Part shown: positions 48,415 to 59,650 of the stretch, one piece after another
Layout of the letters: each line of letters opens with the position of its first letter
How positions within the stretch are numbered: the stretch's first letter is position 1
Source: Isoetes taiwanensis
Lineage: Eukaryota; Streptophyta; Lycopodiopsida; Isoetales; Isoetaceae
Assembly: GCA_021234155.1 (NCBI GenBank)
Contig: JAJEKV010000002.1
Span: 11,708,725 to 11,772,724 of the forward strand
Direction: 5' to 3'
Length of the DNA: 64,000 nt
Notes under the pieces: generated by a model
What the model was told of the DNA's origin: nothing
Databases searched by the model: none
Seen by the model: the letters and a program-made list of their open reading frames with translations, nothing else
Position numbers and translations under genes: made by a program

Positions 48415-48771
48415 CTACACATAGCTTCGCGACATATCTTCTATAATGCGGTTGGTTCGCTCTGTTTGTCCATCCGTCTGAGGATGATATGCTGTGCTCA
48501 TAGCAAGCTTTGTCTGAATGGTGGCAAAGAAATCCTTCCAGAATGCGCTTACAAACTTGGGATCTCTGTCAGATACTATTACTCGTGGCATCCCGTGCAA
48601 TCTGAAGATTTCCTTCGCGAATAACAAAGCTGTATCCAAGGCCGTGTCTGTGGTACGACATGGCAAGAAATGAGCCATCTTCGACAACTTGTCGACCACT
48701 ACCATTAAAGCGTCATATCCACGGAGGGTGCGCGGAAGGCCCACAAAAAATCCATGGTTATCACCTCCCAT
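48415..48771 (-). pseudogene. Gypsy integrase catalytic core
   Basis: Contains the DDE triad in context: VVVDKLSKMAHF, then VSDRDPKFVSAFW, then YHPQTDGQTERTNR. The first ~15 residues do not match family sequence, because the real upstream frame (EVITMDF) lies in the neighbouring open frame, so a frameshift sits near 48770. Confidence 0.92.
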
Positions 48772-49871
48772 TTGGCGTTGGGGACATCCAACGGTTGCAA
48801 CTCTCCTGGAACCCTCAACTGCTCGGCCTTAGTTTGCTGACACACTTGACATTGCTTAATGTATCTGGCAATGTCCCTCTTCATGCTTGGCCAGAAATAG
48901 CTGGAACGAATCTTAAAATAGGCCTTCATGAAGCCTGCATGTCCAGCTATAGGGCTGTTGTGTGTATCATGAAGAATAAGCTTACAGACTCCTAAAGTCT
49001 CGGGTACACACAACTTGTCTTTGCAATGAAGCAAATTGCCCTCCTTCTTATAAGAGCGGAAAGCCTCACGCTCCTTATCTGTCCGTGCCTCCTTGGCCAA
49101 ACTGTGCCACACTTCACGGAATTCTGGATCCGTGGCCAAAGTTTGCTCTATTTGCTTCCCGAACTCACTGATGAGCGTGGAAATTACATTACAATGGGTG
49201 CGGGTTACTAAGGGATGGCATGACAAAGCATCCGCAACCACATTGTGCTTACCCGGCTTATACATGATCTCAAAATCATATTCCTCAAGAAACTCCATCC
49301 ATCTTCTCTGATGGAGATTGAGATTTGGCTGGGTAGAAAGACAATGGAGACTCTGGTGATCCGTATCTAGCTGGAATCTCCTACCAAGAAGGTAGTGTCT
49401 CCATATGCACAGAGCCCGCACAACTGCCAAGAGTTCCTGATCGTGGGTGGGGTATCGCTGTTCTGTGTCATTCATCTTCTTAGAATCATACGCAATAACC
49501 CTGCCTTCCTGCATTAGAACTCCTCCAGTAGCAATTTTACTGGCATCTATGGCTACTAGCTTATCTTTTTCCGGGTCTTGCAACGTAAGGACTGGCGCCG
49601 AAGTCAAAGCATCCTTAAGTTTCTGAAATCCTGTCTGGACTTTTGCCTTCCAGTGTTCTACCCAATCCTTCACTTTCTCGTGCTTTGTAAGGTCTGTGAG
49701 AGGGGCGGCAATCTTGGCAAAGTCATTGACAAATTTCCTGTAATAGCCTGCCAAGCCCAAAAAGCTCCTAACCTCTGAAGCATTACTGGGGATAGGCCAG
49801 TCCTTGACTGCCTCTATCTTTGCCGGATCTGTGGCAATACCTTCGGCTGAAATGGTGTGGCGAACTTGCAC
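48705..49871 (-). pseudogene. Gypsy RT end, RNase H and integrase zinc-binding domain
   Basis: The longest frame in the window (388 codons). It starts in the RT connection ([20 protein letters not shown]). RNase H follows ([38 protein letters not shown]), then the HHCC integrase N-terminus (H...HAGFMKAY..., [10 protein letters not shown]). RNase H residues are largely kept. The frame breaks before the integrase core. Confidence 0.92.
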
Positions 49872-49902
49872 TTAAAAATTTTTGCAAAGAGCTGGTGACG
49901 CC

Positions 49903-50472
49903 TCAATTTCTGCAAGGCCAATCTAAGGTGTTTCTCATGCTCCTCAAGGGTTTTACTGTAAATTGAATGTTGTCAAAGAAGATAACGATAAAATCATCCA
50001 AATATTCTCGAAAGACATCATTCAGCAACTGCATAAAAGTCGCTGGAGCGTTAGTTAAGCCGAAAGGCATAACTGTGAATTCATAATGCCCGTATCTGGT
50101 ACGAAAGGCAGATTTATGGATGTCACCCTCTTTTATTCTTATCTGATGATACCCTGAGCGTAAATCAATCTTTGAAAAATACTTGGCTCCTTGCAATTGG
50201 TCCATGAGATCATCCGCTCTTGGCAAAGCATAACGGTTCTTGATTGTATGCTTGTTGAGTTGCCTATAATCGATGCACATCCTCATGGAGCCATCCTTCT
50301 TTTTAACAAAGAGAATAGGCGCCTCAAAGGGTGAAACACTAGGCCGAATGAAGCCTAGATTCAATAACTCTTGGAGTTGCTTTTTAAGCTCAGCTAACTC
50401 TGGTGGACTCATGCGGTATGGGGCCTTACTGGTAGGCTTAGTACCGGGTTCCAAGGCTATTTCACACTCCAC
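49903..50472 (-). pseudogene. Gypsy reverse transcriptase with altered active site
   Basis: The fingers and palm are well kept: [49 protein letters not shown]. The catalytic box that normally reads F(I/V/L)DD is FFDN here, replacing the second metal-binding aspartate with asparagine, and the adjoining LDK is LDD. Soon after, the frame is lost, with matching sequence (LEEHEKHL) in another frame. The enzyme is expected to be inactive even apart from the frameshifts. Confidence 0.92.
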
Positions 50473-51192
50473 CCCTCTGGAAGGAGGAGTTTGTGGATCT
50501 CATCTGGGAAGAGATTCTTAAATTCTCTGAGAAGACTAGCAATCTTTTCTGGCAATGCATTCACTATCTCCTTCTGTTTAGCATCTGACTCAATTGAGGC
50601 AAGTCTGATAACGGAAAGTACCTTATCCTTGTGTATGGCCTTATCTAAGTGTCTGATAGAAATGGACTGCATAATTGGGTTCAATGGATCACCTTTAACA
50701 GTAACTCGGGCTCCATTGGCTGCATTGAAGGTTACTTCCCGCTTCTCGCAGTCTATATTGGCTTTAGCATATGCCAGAAATTCCATCCCGACAATAAGAT
50801 CATATTTGCCGATGTCCATTAGTTCCGCACCTAACGCAACTGGTACACCTGGCAACTGCATATTGAGGTTAATACGAGCCATTTGTATGTCGGACCTTCC
50901 CACTGGCCAAGGTAACAGGTCGCGGTCTTGATCTTAGGGTCTCAAGTTTCAAAACTTGGGCCATTCTGGGAGAAGCAAAATTATGGGTACTACCCGTATC
51001 CATAAGAATAACAAAGGGCTTACTGTCTACCTGGCCTATAGCAGAAATAACGGCAGGCTGACTATCAGCATTGCCGGTTTCAATAGCTGCAAAAATATGA
51101 GACGCACCGTGTATATAATCGTGGACCTCTGCGTCAGCAGGTGGAGGAGAATCCGGATGTTTCCAATCGACTTCTGCCATTGCCAACTAAGC
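50457..51192 (-). pseudogene. Gypsy retropepsin region, two frames
   Basis: The first part (from 51192) has the protease active site FVILMDTGSTHNF. The second part (from 50903) has YDLIVGMEFLAYAKANIDC, the usual downstream ILGMDWL-like block, and leads towards the RT ([10 protein letters not shown]). A frameshift near 50900 separates them. Confidence 0.88.
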
Positions 51193-51440
51193 GGTTTGTG
51201 TCACATAGGGGCAGTTCTGCATCATGTGTCTGGGGCGCATACACCTGAAACATGCCTTGTCTTTACGGAGCTGTTCACGAGCCTCTCTGGGAATAGACTG
51301 TAAGAGCTCTCGAACTGAACTGCCAATGTTATTCGGTTTATCCGGCACATTGAAGGTAACCTTCTTATCCTGCCGCCCATATGAATTTTGTTGAGGGGCC
51401 CCAGGACTTGGGGAACGAGGCTTGTATGGTGTATAAGGGC
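51193..51440 (-). pseudogene. Gypsy gag C-terminus with CCHC zinc knuckle
   Basis: The frame reads through VTFNVPDK and REAREQLRKDK to CFRCMRPRHMMQNC, a CX2CX4HX4C knuckle used for RNA packaging. It ends in TAG, and the protease frame continues in phase immediately after it. The N-terminal part of gag is missing because the element is truncated. Confidence 0.88.
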
Positions 51441-51477
51441 GAGGCTAAGCATAAGGAGATTCTTTGGAATGTCCTAT

Positions 51478-51725
51478 ATGTCACAGGGTAGAAACAAGGA
51501 GATGAGTAAAGAGGATCTTGCTACTTTAGCTTCCAATGCATTCAAAAGAGATGTAATAGCATGGAACATAAGGGCTGGATTTGAAAAGATAGGTGTATGG
51601 CCATTCAACAATTCTGCCATCGATCCTGATCCTATTGCAGACCAATGGGACAGAATGAGACACAAAACTGGCCGACACAATTCTGCCATCGATCTTGATC
51701 CTGTTGCAGACCAATGAGACACAAA
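51478..51725 (+). pseudogene. pogo/Tigger-like DDE transposase C-terminal fragment
   Basis: The plus-strand frame has KEDLATLASNAFKRDVIAWN and then IRAGFEKIGVWPFN. This matches the conserved end of pogo/Tigger-like (DDE_1) transposases, in which the new C-terminal helix reads (I/V)..aGF...G(I/L)yPfn. The catalytic DDE part is absent. The last ~60 bp are tandemly duplicated (AATTCTGCCATCGATC at 51611 and 51679). The assignment rests on this single motif region. Confidence 0.6.
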
Positions 51726-51734
51726 ACTGGCTGA

Positions 51735-52710
51735 CTACCAGAGAACTTCCTGACTATAAGCCCAGCCGCCGCGAAACCTCCAAGTGTTGAGATGGGTCAC
51801 GAAGCACGTAGCGAGAGTGAGAAGAAGAGGAGCGTCAGTGACTGTGAGTGCGAGCAGCATGGAACTCCCCGAGCTGCAGCTGCCGAGGCCCCGCCGCGAT
51901 GAGCAGAATGTGTACCATTGGGATGGATTCAAGCCGATAACGAGAAGACAATCCCTCCACCATAAGCGGGCAGTCGGATAAGATAAGGGGCGCAGAGAGG
52001 AGGGAGAGGTGCGAAAAATAGGGCCGCCTGACGGAGGATTGAGGAGATGATAAGAACGCATGGAAATCAGACGCTGGAGAATAGTTACGGGGCATGCGAG
52101 TGACGACAAACGAGCTAAAGTAATCGTACGACTGCGGGCAAGTTGGTCTCGTTTGGAATGACGGATAAGAATATCAACATGAAACAAGGAAAAGGAGAGA
52201 TCACACCAGTTGAGTGCGAGGGCCTCGGAGATGCACAAAAAAGCTGCAAAGGAAAGCACAATGAGGGCAGCGCGAGCCAGAGAGGGGAATGGGGTCGTGG
52301 GATGTGCGAAGTGGAGAACAATAGAGCATACATGCTGAGGAAGGAGAGGAAGAAAGGTTGGGGGGGGGAGGGGAGGGGCTTAGAGAGGTAGACCTGGATG
52401 AGCCAAGGATGGTAAAGGTAAAACTGCGGGGGAGGGAAGGTTGAAAATTTGATGAAGAAAGGATATTGCTGTCGAGGCCGAAGTAATGGACGAGGGGGAC
52501 ATGATAGAGAGAGGCGAAAAAGGCCGTGACGATAAAGGGGGAAGCAGGGAGATATGAAACAGCATGTAGACGGCACCAAGCAACAAAGCGGTGGAACATA
52601 GCTATGTAAGCCGTGAGAGTGGATGGGGCGTGGGAGGAAAACATCAAAGGTAAAGTAGAGAAGAACAAGGGGACCTCCTGGGGAGTAAGTAAGCGAGAGG
52701 TAGCTGCCAC
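51735..52710 (-). pseudogene. DIRS tyrosine recombinase, degraded
   Basis: The N-terminal core-binding part (52710-52480) reads STLTAYIAMFHRFVAWC then LPASPFIVTAFFASL, typical of DIRS/phage-integrase SAM-like domains. The catalytic part (52259-51735) begins FAAFLCISEALALNWCDL; the first catalytic Arg (consensus LRxSE) is Cys. The HxxR box is corrupted (YTFCSSRRGLGSCS, where families have HSfRRGgAT). The two parts lie in different frames. Inactive. Confidence 0.8.
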
Positions 52711-52799
52711 AAAACAACAGAAAAACCATGTTAAATTGAATTAAATTGACAACGAAAAACGTAAAGAGCCACATGACACCGACACCCTGCAAAGGGTGC

Positions 52800-53945
52800 C
52801 AATATAGAATAGAATAGAATAGAATATACATTAACGTCCCTCAGGCCGTGAGGCCCCGGACTTATGTAGCATCCTCATGAGCTCCCATAGGGTGCCGCCA
52901 AAGAAAACGTGACGATAGGTTTTATGTAGCCATCTAGCGGGCTTCACTTGTTCTTTATATATTACCCGCGATCGTGCTTATAGTGGCTTCTTGGCCATAC
53001 ACAAATGCATCGTTATGAACAGTTTTGAATCAGACTTTGTGGGCTTCTTCGATCCGCCTCATCCGTGCTTTCGATTATTAGCCCTCTCTTTGTGCACCCC
53101 GGTGTCTTATTATCATTTCTTTTATAGCTTTCGCTATATCTGCGGAGTGTCTCTTCTTTGTCCATCTTTGGGAGTGGGAGATCCCACCGACCTTGTTAAA
53201 TTTGGACCTTATGTCGTTGTAAACGGGCACTCCTTTTACCATGTGCTCTTCATCTTCTATTTTTCCCGAAGTCACATACTGCATATTAAGCTCTGCTCTA
53301 TCTATTTTCCTCCATCTATCTTTCTCAATTGAGGAGGTCGTGGCTTCCCATCCTAAATCGGCGGGCCGTTCCCTGTTACTTTTATTCAACATCTTCGCTT
53401 TTGTATGTGATATGCCCTATCGTCCCCCCCGGATTGAAGGTTTCCAATAGCCGGGCCCGTCTTGGGCCCCGTGTGCCGTGCGGCCAGTTTCTCATTGCTC
53501 GCTCGTCCATTCCTCGTCCCATCCGGATCCCGCTTGTATAATCCGTCATTGTCCCATTTCGCCAATTCGTTAAACCATCCCTTGCCCATTTGTTATGTCT
53601 TTGTTTTGTTGATTCATCTATCGCTAGTGACGACGGTTTGTCCTCTTTCCCATAGCTATTGTCCTTTATTAGGTACCTAATCGTTTCTTTCCTGTGCCCT
53701 CACTTCCATTGGCTTTTCCCCCGTCTCATATAAGATTGTTGCCAATGATGTACCTGTCTTCACCTGGAATTCCTGTCCGTGCCATTGCCTCAGTATACCT
53801 TCTTGTTTTTCCCATTTCTTTTCTGACAGTCCTGGTCCCCATGTCTCACATCCGTACAACTGTGTTGATGCTACTATCGTGCTGAATAGGTATGCTTTGA
53901 TTTCCCAATTGGTGATCCTGTTGTTGTTGCAATAATTCATCATGG
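52800..53945 (-). mobile_element. 5'-truncated LINE inserted in the DIRS element
   Basis: On the minus strand the fragment begins around 53945 and carries the post-RT segment LYGCETWGPGLSEKKWEKQE and then ILYETGEKPMEVRAQER (54105-53677 frame). Later comes the tail KIEDEEHMVKG..VYNDIRSKF (53392-53078 frame), equivalent to the VEDE.H...CP.Y..R motif of LINEs. The 3' end (GACGTTAATGTATA) is followed by a TTCTA microsatellite at 52804-52827, a typical LINE tail. DIRS sequence resumes on both sides. Several frame breaks make it dead. Confidence 0.8.
52804..52827. repeat. (TTCTA)n microsatellite tail of the LINE
   Basis: Four to five TAGAA repeats on the plus strand form the 3' tail of the minus-strand LINE and mark its junction with DIRS sequence (ATATTGGCACCC on the minus strand). 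Confidence 0.85.
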
Positions 53946-54916
53946 GGCAATAAAGCCAATGAAAATGCATCAAAAAACATAAAATCCCTAATAAAGGACG
54001 CCCATACCGATCCCGTCCAGAGCAGGAGCCACCATGGTGCAGAGGGCCAATGAAGAACCACCAACGTAATACGAGCATGACACGTGGCCGCATGGTGTAA
54101 AACACAGGGAACTAAGGATGGTGGAGGAAAATATAAATTGTTAAAGAGGTGCCAATCATAGGTAAAAGCATCAGGGGGAATGCGGTGCGGCATGCGAACC
54201 GAGTATTATAAACTGGGGGCTTGTGGTTAAGGGGAGAGGCGAAACGATCAACATGATGCGGGCCCCACAAGGATTCAATATAGCAAAAACACCACGGGGC
54301 GAGGGCAAACTCATCTGATTGAGGAAGGCGAGAAAGATAATTGGCCCATTCATTTTGAGAGCAAGGAATCCAAACAGGCTCCAAGGAGATGGAAAAGTGA
54401 AAACAAAGGAGGAAAATCTCTAGGCCGAGAAAATGAATATCAGGAGAGGAGGAACCCCCTTTTTGGAGAATGGTGGCAAAATTCAAATTATCCCCGCGAA
54501 CAGTAACCAGGTGAGCATAGAGAAAAGGCAAGGCCGAGCGCAAGACTTGATAGAAAGATAAGAGCTCACGCCAAGTGGAGGAACGAGAAAGTTCAGACTC
54601 AGAAAAAAGGCCAACAAAGTCCAAGCGGGTCTGACCTGGGAGAAGTAGCCACCCCCCAAACCAAATGAACTAGCGTCAAAAACCAAGGACGGCGGAAGGA
54701 TGTCGGGTTGGGGAAATGGGACGAAAGCTCAAAGAAGAGGCGATGGATTCCCATAACACGATTTCCATCCGGGCTAAAGAGGATAAAGAAATAGGGGCAT
54801 CCAAGTGAAAAGGTTGAATAAGGCGATAAGAAAAGAACGTTAAAGCGGAGACAAGGGAACCAAAAACAATGGAAAGAGACTGGAGAAAGCCCAAGAATTG
54901 GGCGAGATGACGTGAC
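53946..54916 (-). pseudogene. DIRS RT end, RNase H and methyltransferase-like region
   Basis: From 54916: GALSRHLAQFLGFLQSLSIV is the RT thumb segment. RNase H follows, with STWRELLSFYQVL, VTVRGDNLNFATILQKGGSS and WIPCSQNEWANYLSRL (families have wR.Ela, DN..a and wiPg..N..AD.LSR). Then VDRFASPLNHKPPVYNTRF and VLHWPSAPWWLLL match the DIRS methyltransferase-like region (DrFAs..N....ynsr, P.W..apWwp). Frames shift several times. Confidence 0.82.
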
Positions 54917-57900
54917 AAGGCACCCAAAATTATAACACTGCATGGTTTTTCCCATGGTTATGACTAGAAAACTATTCTACAAAACCAATGCATGTTTGTG
55001 GGTTGATATCATTAAAAACCATATGTGATTAAAGTAATGGATTTTCTTGTAAGGTTTGTTATGATGGTATTATGACATGGTAATTGCAAATAGTGTCTTT
55101 GTAGAGTTTGTCAAAGTGGTATTACATGTTGGTAAGTTGATGTGGTATATTATAGTGTTTTAAGGGTATGGCTTGTGCATGTGGAATAATAAGATGGTTG
55201 TGGATGTGGTTTAATATAGTGCTCTATTTATGTGATTTTATAAAGTGGTTGATTATTGTGGTATACTAGCATGGCTAAATGTCATGGTAAATGCACATGG
55301 TTCGCAATGTATTAGATGCAAATTATGATTATTTATAGTAATTGTTTGTCCTAAATGTGTATAGTTTTATTATGTATTAGCTTCATGGTTATCATTAATA
55401 AACCAGTATGATAACCAACAATGTTTTGTTGTTTGAAGCATTTCACGTTTAATAATGATAGCTAACAACGTTTTGTTGTTTGAAGCATTTCGCGTTTAGT
55501 AAACTGAAACTATTAAAGACTGTGAATGGTTTCTTTTATATATTGTAGTACATATTCCAGCTATGTCACTATATTTGCTTTCCTCAACTACTCCTCAATA
55601 GCAACACATATCAGGTAGCAAGGGAATTTGAACCCCAACCATTCCAAAACTCATATAAACAAAACAATGACAAATCTATCTTCAAAAAGAAATATGTACA
55701 ATGTAAATTTAGATCAAATAGCAAACATCCAGAATTGGAAGAAAGTAACGATCTTGCATTTGTATTTAAGTACTTAAACATCAAACATATATTAATACAG
55801 CTTAAATGGATCACATATTAATCCAATTTAAACAGATCACCTCTAGTTGGATCACCTCTAGTTCCCTGTGGTGATGCGACACGGCCCTGCAGATTACATC
55901 TACTGTATTCGACGTGGAGACCCTTGAGGCAGGCGGTGTTTGCCTATTGCAATAGGTGGAAGAGTAGAAAAGAGAAAAAATAGTATATAAAAAAACAAGG
56001 GTCTGGCTTAGCGTTGAAGTAGCAAAAAATGGCGTCAATGAAATTTTACCAGACCTGCTGACTTTAGATGTATCTGCTCCTATTGGTAGACAATGGCATT
56101 TGAAGCATTCCACTCTAACCACAAGCTACCAAGCATTGTTCGTAGTCTGGCTCCAGATGCCGACTAAGATCTCCTGCATAAGAAACAAAGCACCCCTGCT
56201 TATAAACATTAGCTAAATAAATGGCATAACAAACAGAGCTAGACTTAGAAGGTCCTACCTGCCAAAATCAGCATGAGTTACCATTCCACAAGTTAGTGCT
56301 GGATTTCCTTCTTATATATCTCTGCAATATAAAAGAGCCAGTAAAAGGAAAATAAAAGGGAAGAACCAAATAGCAAGAGCAGTAAGGATAACCTCAAGGT
56401 AAAGTTGCAGATCGATTTAGCAAGCCCAAAGTAGCTGCATCACAAAATGAGGCCCATTTACAGTTGGATGTATTTACAGTTGAATCTAAATCATAGCCAG
56501 AGGAGAATTAAACCTAGATAACATTATCTTATTGAAACGAAATCCCTGCTCCAGTCTAATCCCGATGAAAACGCCGCAGAATATCTTTCACCCTGTTTTT
56601 ACGTTGTTTGAATGAGCATCTACAAAAGCAAGAAACGGATTTCTTACGTGCAATTTCTGACCAAAATAAGCCAAACATAGCAAGAATGAAGGAACACTAT
56701 ACCTGGTTGAATAAGAGGGGGCTGAGCAGCTTTACATTCCCCTGTTTGAAGCAAGGATCCCCTGTTTGGTCGATGCGTAAAGCAGAGAGATGGATCCTTC
56801 TGGCGAGGATGAAGAAATGAAACAGCACAGTGCCAAGCTCTGTTGAAGCAGAGATGAAATGGCTTCTTGGGAATGCTACGTCCGGTAGAAAAGACTAGGT
56901 TTCAGGGCGGAATGCTTCTCCATTTGCAAGATTCAGGACCTCCTACATCGCAGATGGAGCAATTTTGTAAAGATACATAGCCAGATTTGCACACAGACGA
57001 ACTTAGAAACAATACCTAAGGCAATTCGACCGCCTGCTTCTTGAATCCCCCCAACTGCCCTGCGGTGCTCCACCATAGCATAAGCCTCCAACCATTCTAT
57101 GCATGTTTTGGCAGAGGCCTTTGTTCTTGTTGTAAAAGGGCTAAGCAGAATCACCATAGTGCTAGTGCTGGAAACGCCATAGTTGCTGGAAACGCCATAG
57201 CTAGAATGGACAGTCTGTACCAAATGGAGAGTATGTACCAACTGGAGGCATGTACCAAAATTTTCAAATTTCAAATTTCAAATGGTTACGAGGAGTGGCA
57301 CATGATTATGATGGCAGACATAGCAAAAATCCGACTATAGCATATTACACCTATTTTGTTATGAAAGTTTCTTTTAGAATCACCTTTCTTTGCTCCTAAG
57401 CGGCTCAGAATCACTTTGCAGATGGTTGTTGAGAGGTGAAACGGCTTCAGAATCCACAATAGTCGGTCGGAGAAATGAAATAAAACCAAAGGAGACATCA
57501 AGAAAGGAGGTAAGACTTACCTTGGTATAGATGGCGTAGCCTCCGAGGGTGCAATGGATTTTTATTTTACAAACTCTAGGCTCTGTGTAGTCTGTTGCTG
57601 GTTGGACTTGGCTGTGCATCCGGTTTCTGTCTCCTTTGGTAGCATCATGCAGTCTACTTTTCTGGGTTCTTTCATGTATGAAAAATCTTTTGTTGACCCT
57701 TGGAGCATGCTTTTTGTTCTTGCCATTTTTCTTCCAATTGTGACATCATAAGCATTTTTTGCTCATGAAGCATGTTAGAACTAGGATTTCCTACTGTTTT
57801 CTATGAGTTATTCTTGCATGATAGTTTTTTCTTCTCTCAATTATCATTTTCTATGTGCCTATTGTTTGGCTATTGCTTTCAAGAGTTAAGCTCTCCTGTG

Positions 57901-59650
57901 TCGCTCAGAAATTGAAAGATGATTTGGTGTACGAAGCAAAGCTACATTTGTGAAATTTGTCTTAACAATGGCCTGCATCATAAAAGCCCCATTCTGAATG
58001 TGCCCTTAATGCCCAATCAAAGCTCAGTCTATGGAGGTTCTTTGGAAGGTTGAGCTGGATCAGAAATTTACTCATCAAAAGCACATGTAGTACAGATGTG
58101 AAGAATGTGAATTGACAGGCATAGCGAAGCCATTCACGAGGGTTTGAAAAAACATGCGAGGGACACCATCGATAAATAAAACAACAGAATATGCCTAGGG
58201 ACCTAGAATATGCCCATCCAACAAGTGGAGCGAGCACGTGTCTTGGTAAAAGCTATGGATTTCAAAGTCATGTTGCCAGATATTGCTTATTATCTATAAG
58301 AGCTTTAGGGCTGAGAATAGACTTACCCTGGTTTGGGTTGATCTTGCCCTCCGGGATCTACAAATGGGATCCTCTCCTCCGGGATCCCCACGCGAGATTC
58401 CCTCCCCCAGGATCCAATAGATAACTGTGAAGTTAACGCCTTATTACGAAGTTTTGGCTATTTTTTTGGCCGGATTAGAGCAAGGCCTGTGCAGTGGCAC
58501 TCGCCCTGATTCCTCCTCCACATCTACCTGCTCCCCTTGCCCTCCCGATTCTGACCAGCTACGGACTGATCTGATGTGATTTGGTGCCAGATCGAGAGAG
58601 AAAATCCCACAGCAAGCTTGCCTCAAAAATTCCTCTATGGGACAGGATTTTTGCGCAGTAACTGCGCGATAACCGGGGATCCCGTCCTCCGAGATCACAC
58701 CCCTTGGGGATCCCATCCTTCAGTATCACCCCTCTGGATTCCCAAAACCAGGGTAAGACAATCCCGCGCTGAGCTTTAGATGCAAGAGTCTTGAATCGTC
58801 ATTCTTGTGGCCTTGAAGTCAATAAAACAATCACCCATGCCATTGTCTAGCATTACCACATCTACTTGCAAATGTGCCTGAAAAAGAAAGAAATGTCAAA
58901 TGAAAAGAAAAATACTTCTTTTGCAAAGATGAACAGACATGTGTCTTCTACAAAGAGTTTGAACTATGAATTACAAATTATAAATTGCAAAAGACACCTT
59001 TTGTATTTTCTTATGTACTGGTTTGCTTGATATTTGAAAAAAGTCTAACGTGCTTCGGAGCCTTCGGAAAACAAAAATTACAAAAGATCATATCTATTAT
59101 GTTTTTGGGTGCTTATGAGTAACCACTATGGATGGCTACATTCTTTTAGATGATACCTATGAGAACGATGACAATTAACTCGATAGTGAAACTATGCTAT
59201 AAACCACAACCATTTTATAAAAAAACACTGTGATAATCGAAAACTAGCATAAACAACCACCATAGCATTTAAATTGGCATAGAAAAGCATGCCATAACTA
59301 ATTTCAATTTTGTGGCAATAGAAAATCAACTAAACAACTATTGCTGTCTTTATTGTGGTGTTGAAAAACCATGCCACAAACCATTGTCCATTTAATAACC
59401 CTTCTTGACCCTTCTATATTAGAAAACAAACATGAATGACCACTATTTTTGCTAGAAATCATGTAATAAACTAATATGGGTTCTAATAAACCACGCTATA
59501 CCAAAAAAAGCAGCATGAATAACCATGTACTAGATATTAAAACCACTACGTTATGTGGTTTTGATTAAGAATGAAATTTTTGGCATAAAAAACCACATGT
59601 ATAGTGGTTTTTCAGTGGTTTATTATAGTGGTTAAAGTTTTGGGTGCCTT
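54917..59650. mobile_element. 4.73-kb insertion with 13-bp terminal inverted repeats
   Basis: The ends are AAGGCACCCAAAA and TTTTGGGTGCCTT, and similarity continues inward (TTATAACACTG versus CTTTAACCACT). Both subterminal regions are crowded with TGGTTT/TGGTAT motifs pointing the same way relative to each end (for example TAGTGGTTTT near the right), as in CACTA or hAT subterminal arrays. It splits the DIRS RT between codons for HLK and GALSRH. No transposase frame was found, and no target duplication is evident. The interior has possible captured exons (55800-57550) that I cannot assign. Confidence 0.7.
58323..58756. mobile_element. 434-bp MITE rich in GGGATCC motifs
   Basis: The left end TTACCCTGGTTTGGG is matched by the inverted right end CCCAAAACCAGGGTAA. 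GAC precedes the left end and follows the right, a candidate 3-bp target duplication. The interior repeats (C)GGGATC(C) at least seven times in GC-rich context, unlike the AT-rich host. It lies within the 4.73-kb insertion. No coding capacity; superfamily undetermined. Confidence 0.72.

Larger units (their letters stand above)
47677..51440 (-). mobile_element. Ty3/gypsy chromovirus, 5'-truncated and frameshifted
   Basis: Reading the minus strand from 51440, the order is gag zinc knuckle, protease, reverse transcriptase, RNase H, integrase, chromodomain-like end, which is the canonical Ty3/gypsy order. No LTRs were recognised. The 5' half of gag and the 5' LTR are missing, and sequence from 51478 belongs to another transposon. 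At least four frame breaks separate domains. All domains are recognisable at family level, so degradation is moderate. Confidence 0.92.

Noticed and set aside
50491-50931. 146-codon plus-strand frame
   Set aside because: It is the antisense shadow of the gypsy protease/RT coding sequence.
52115-52831. 238-codon minus-strand frame, hydrophobic and proline-rich, as a membrane protein
   Set aside because: It overlaps the DIRS recombinase region in a different frame and its odd composition is that of a shadow frame.
55611-55645. Possible minus-strand tRNA-like B box (GGTTGGGGTTCAAATTCCC)
   Set aside because: No A box or cloverleaf could be built.
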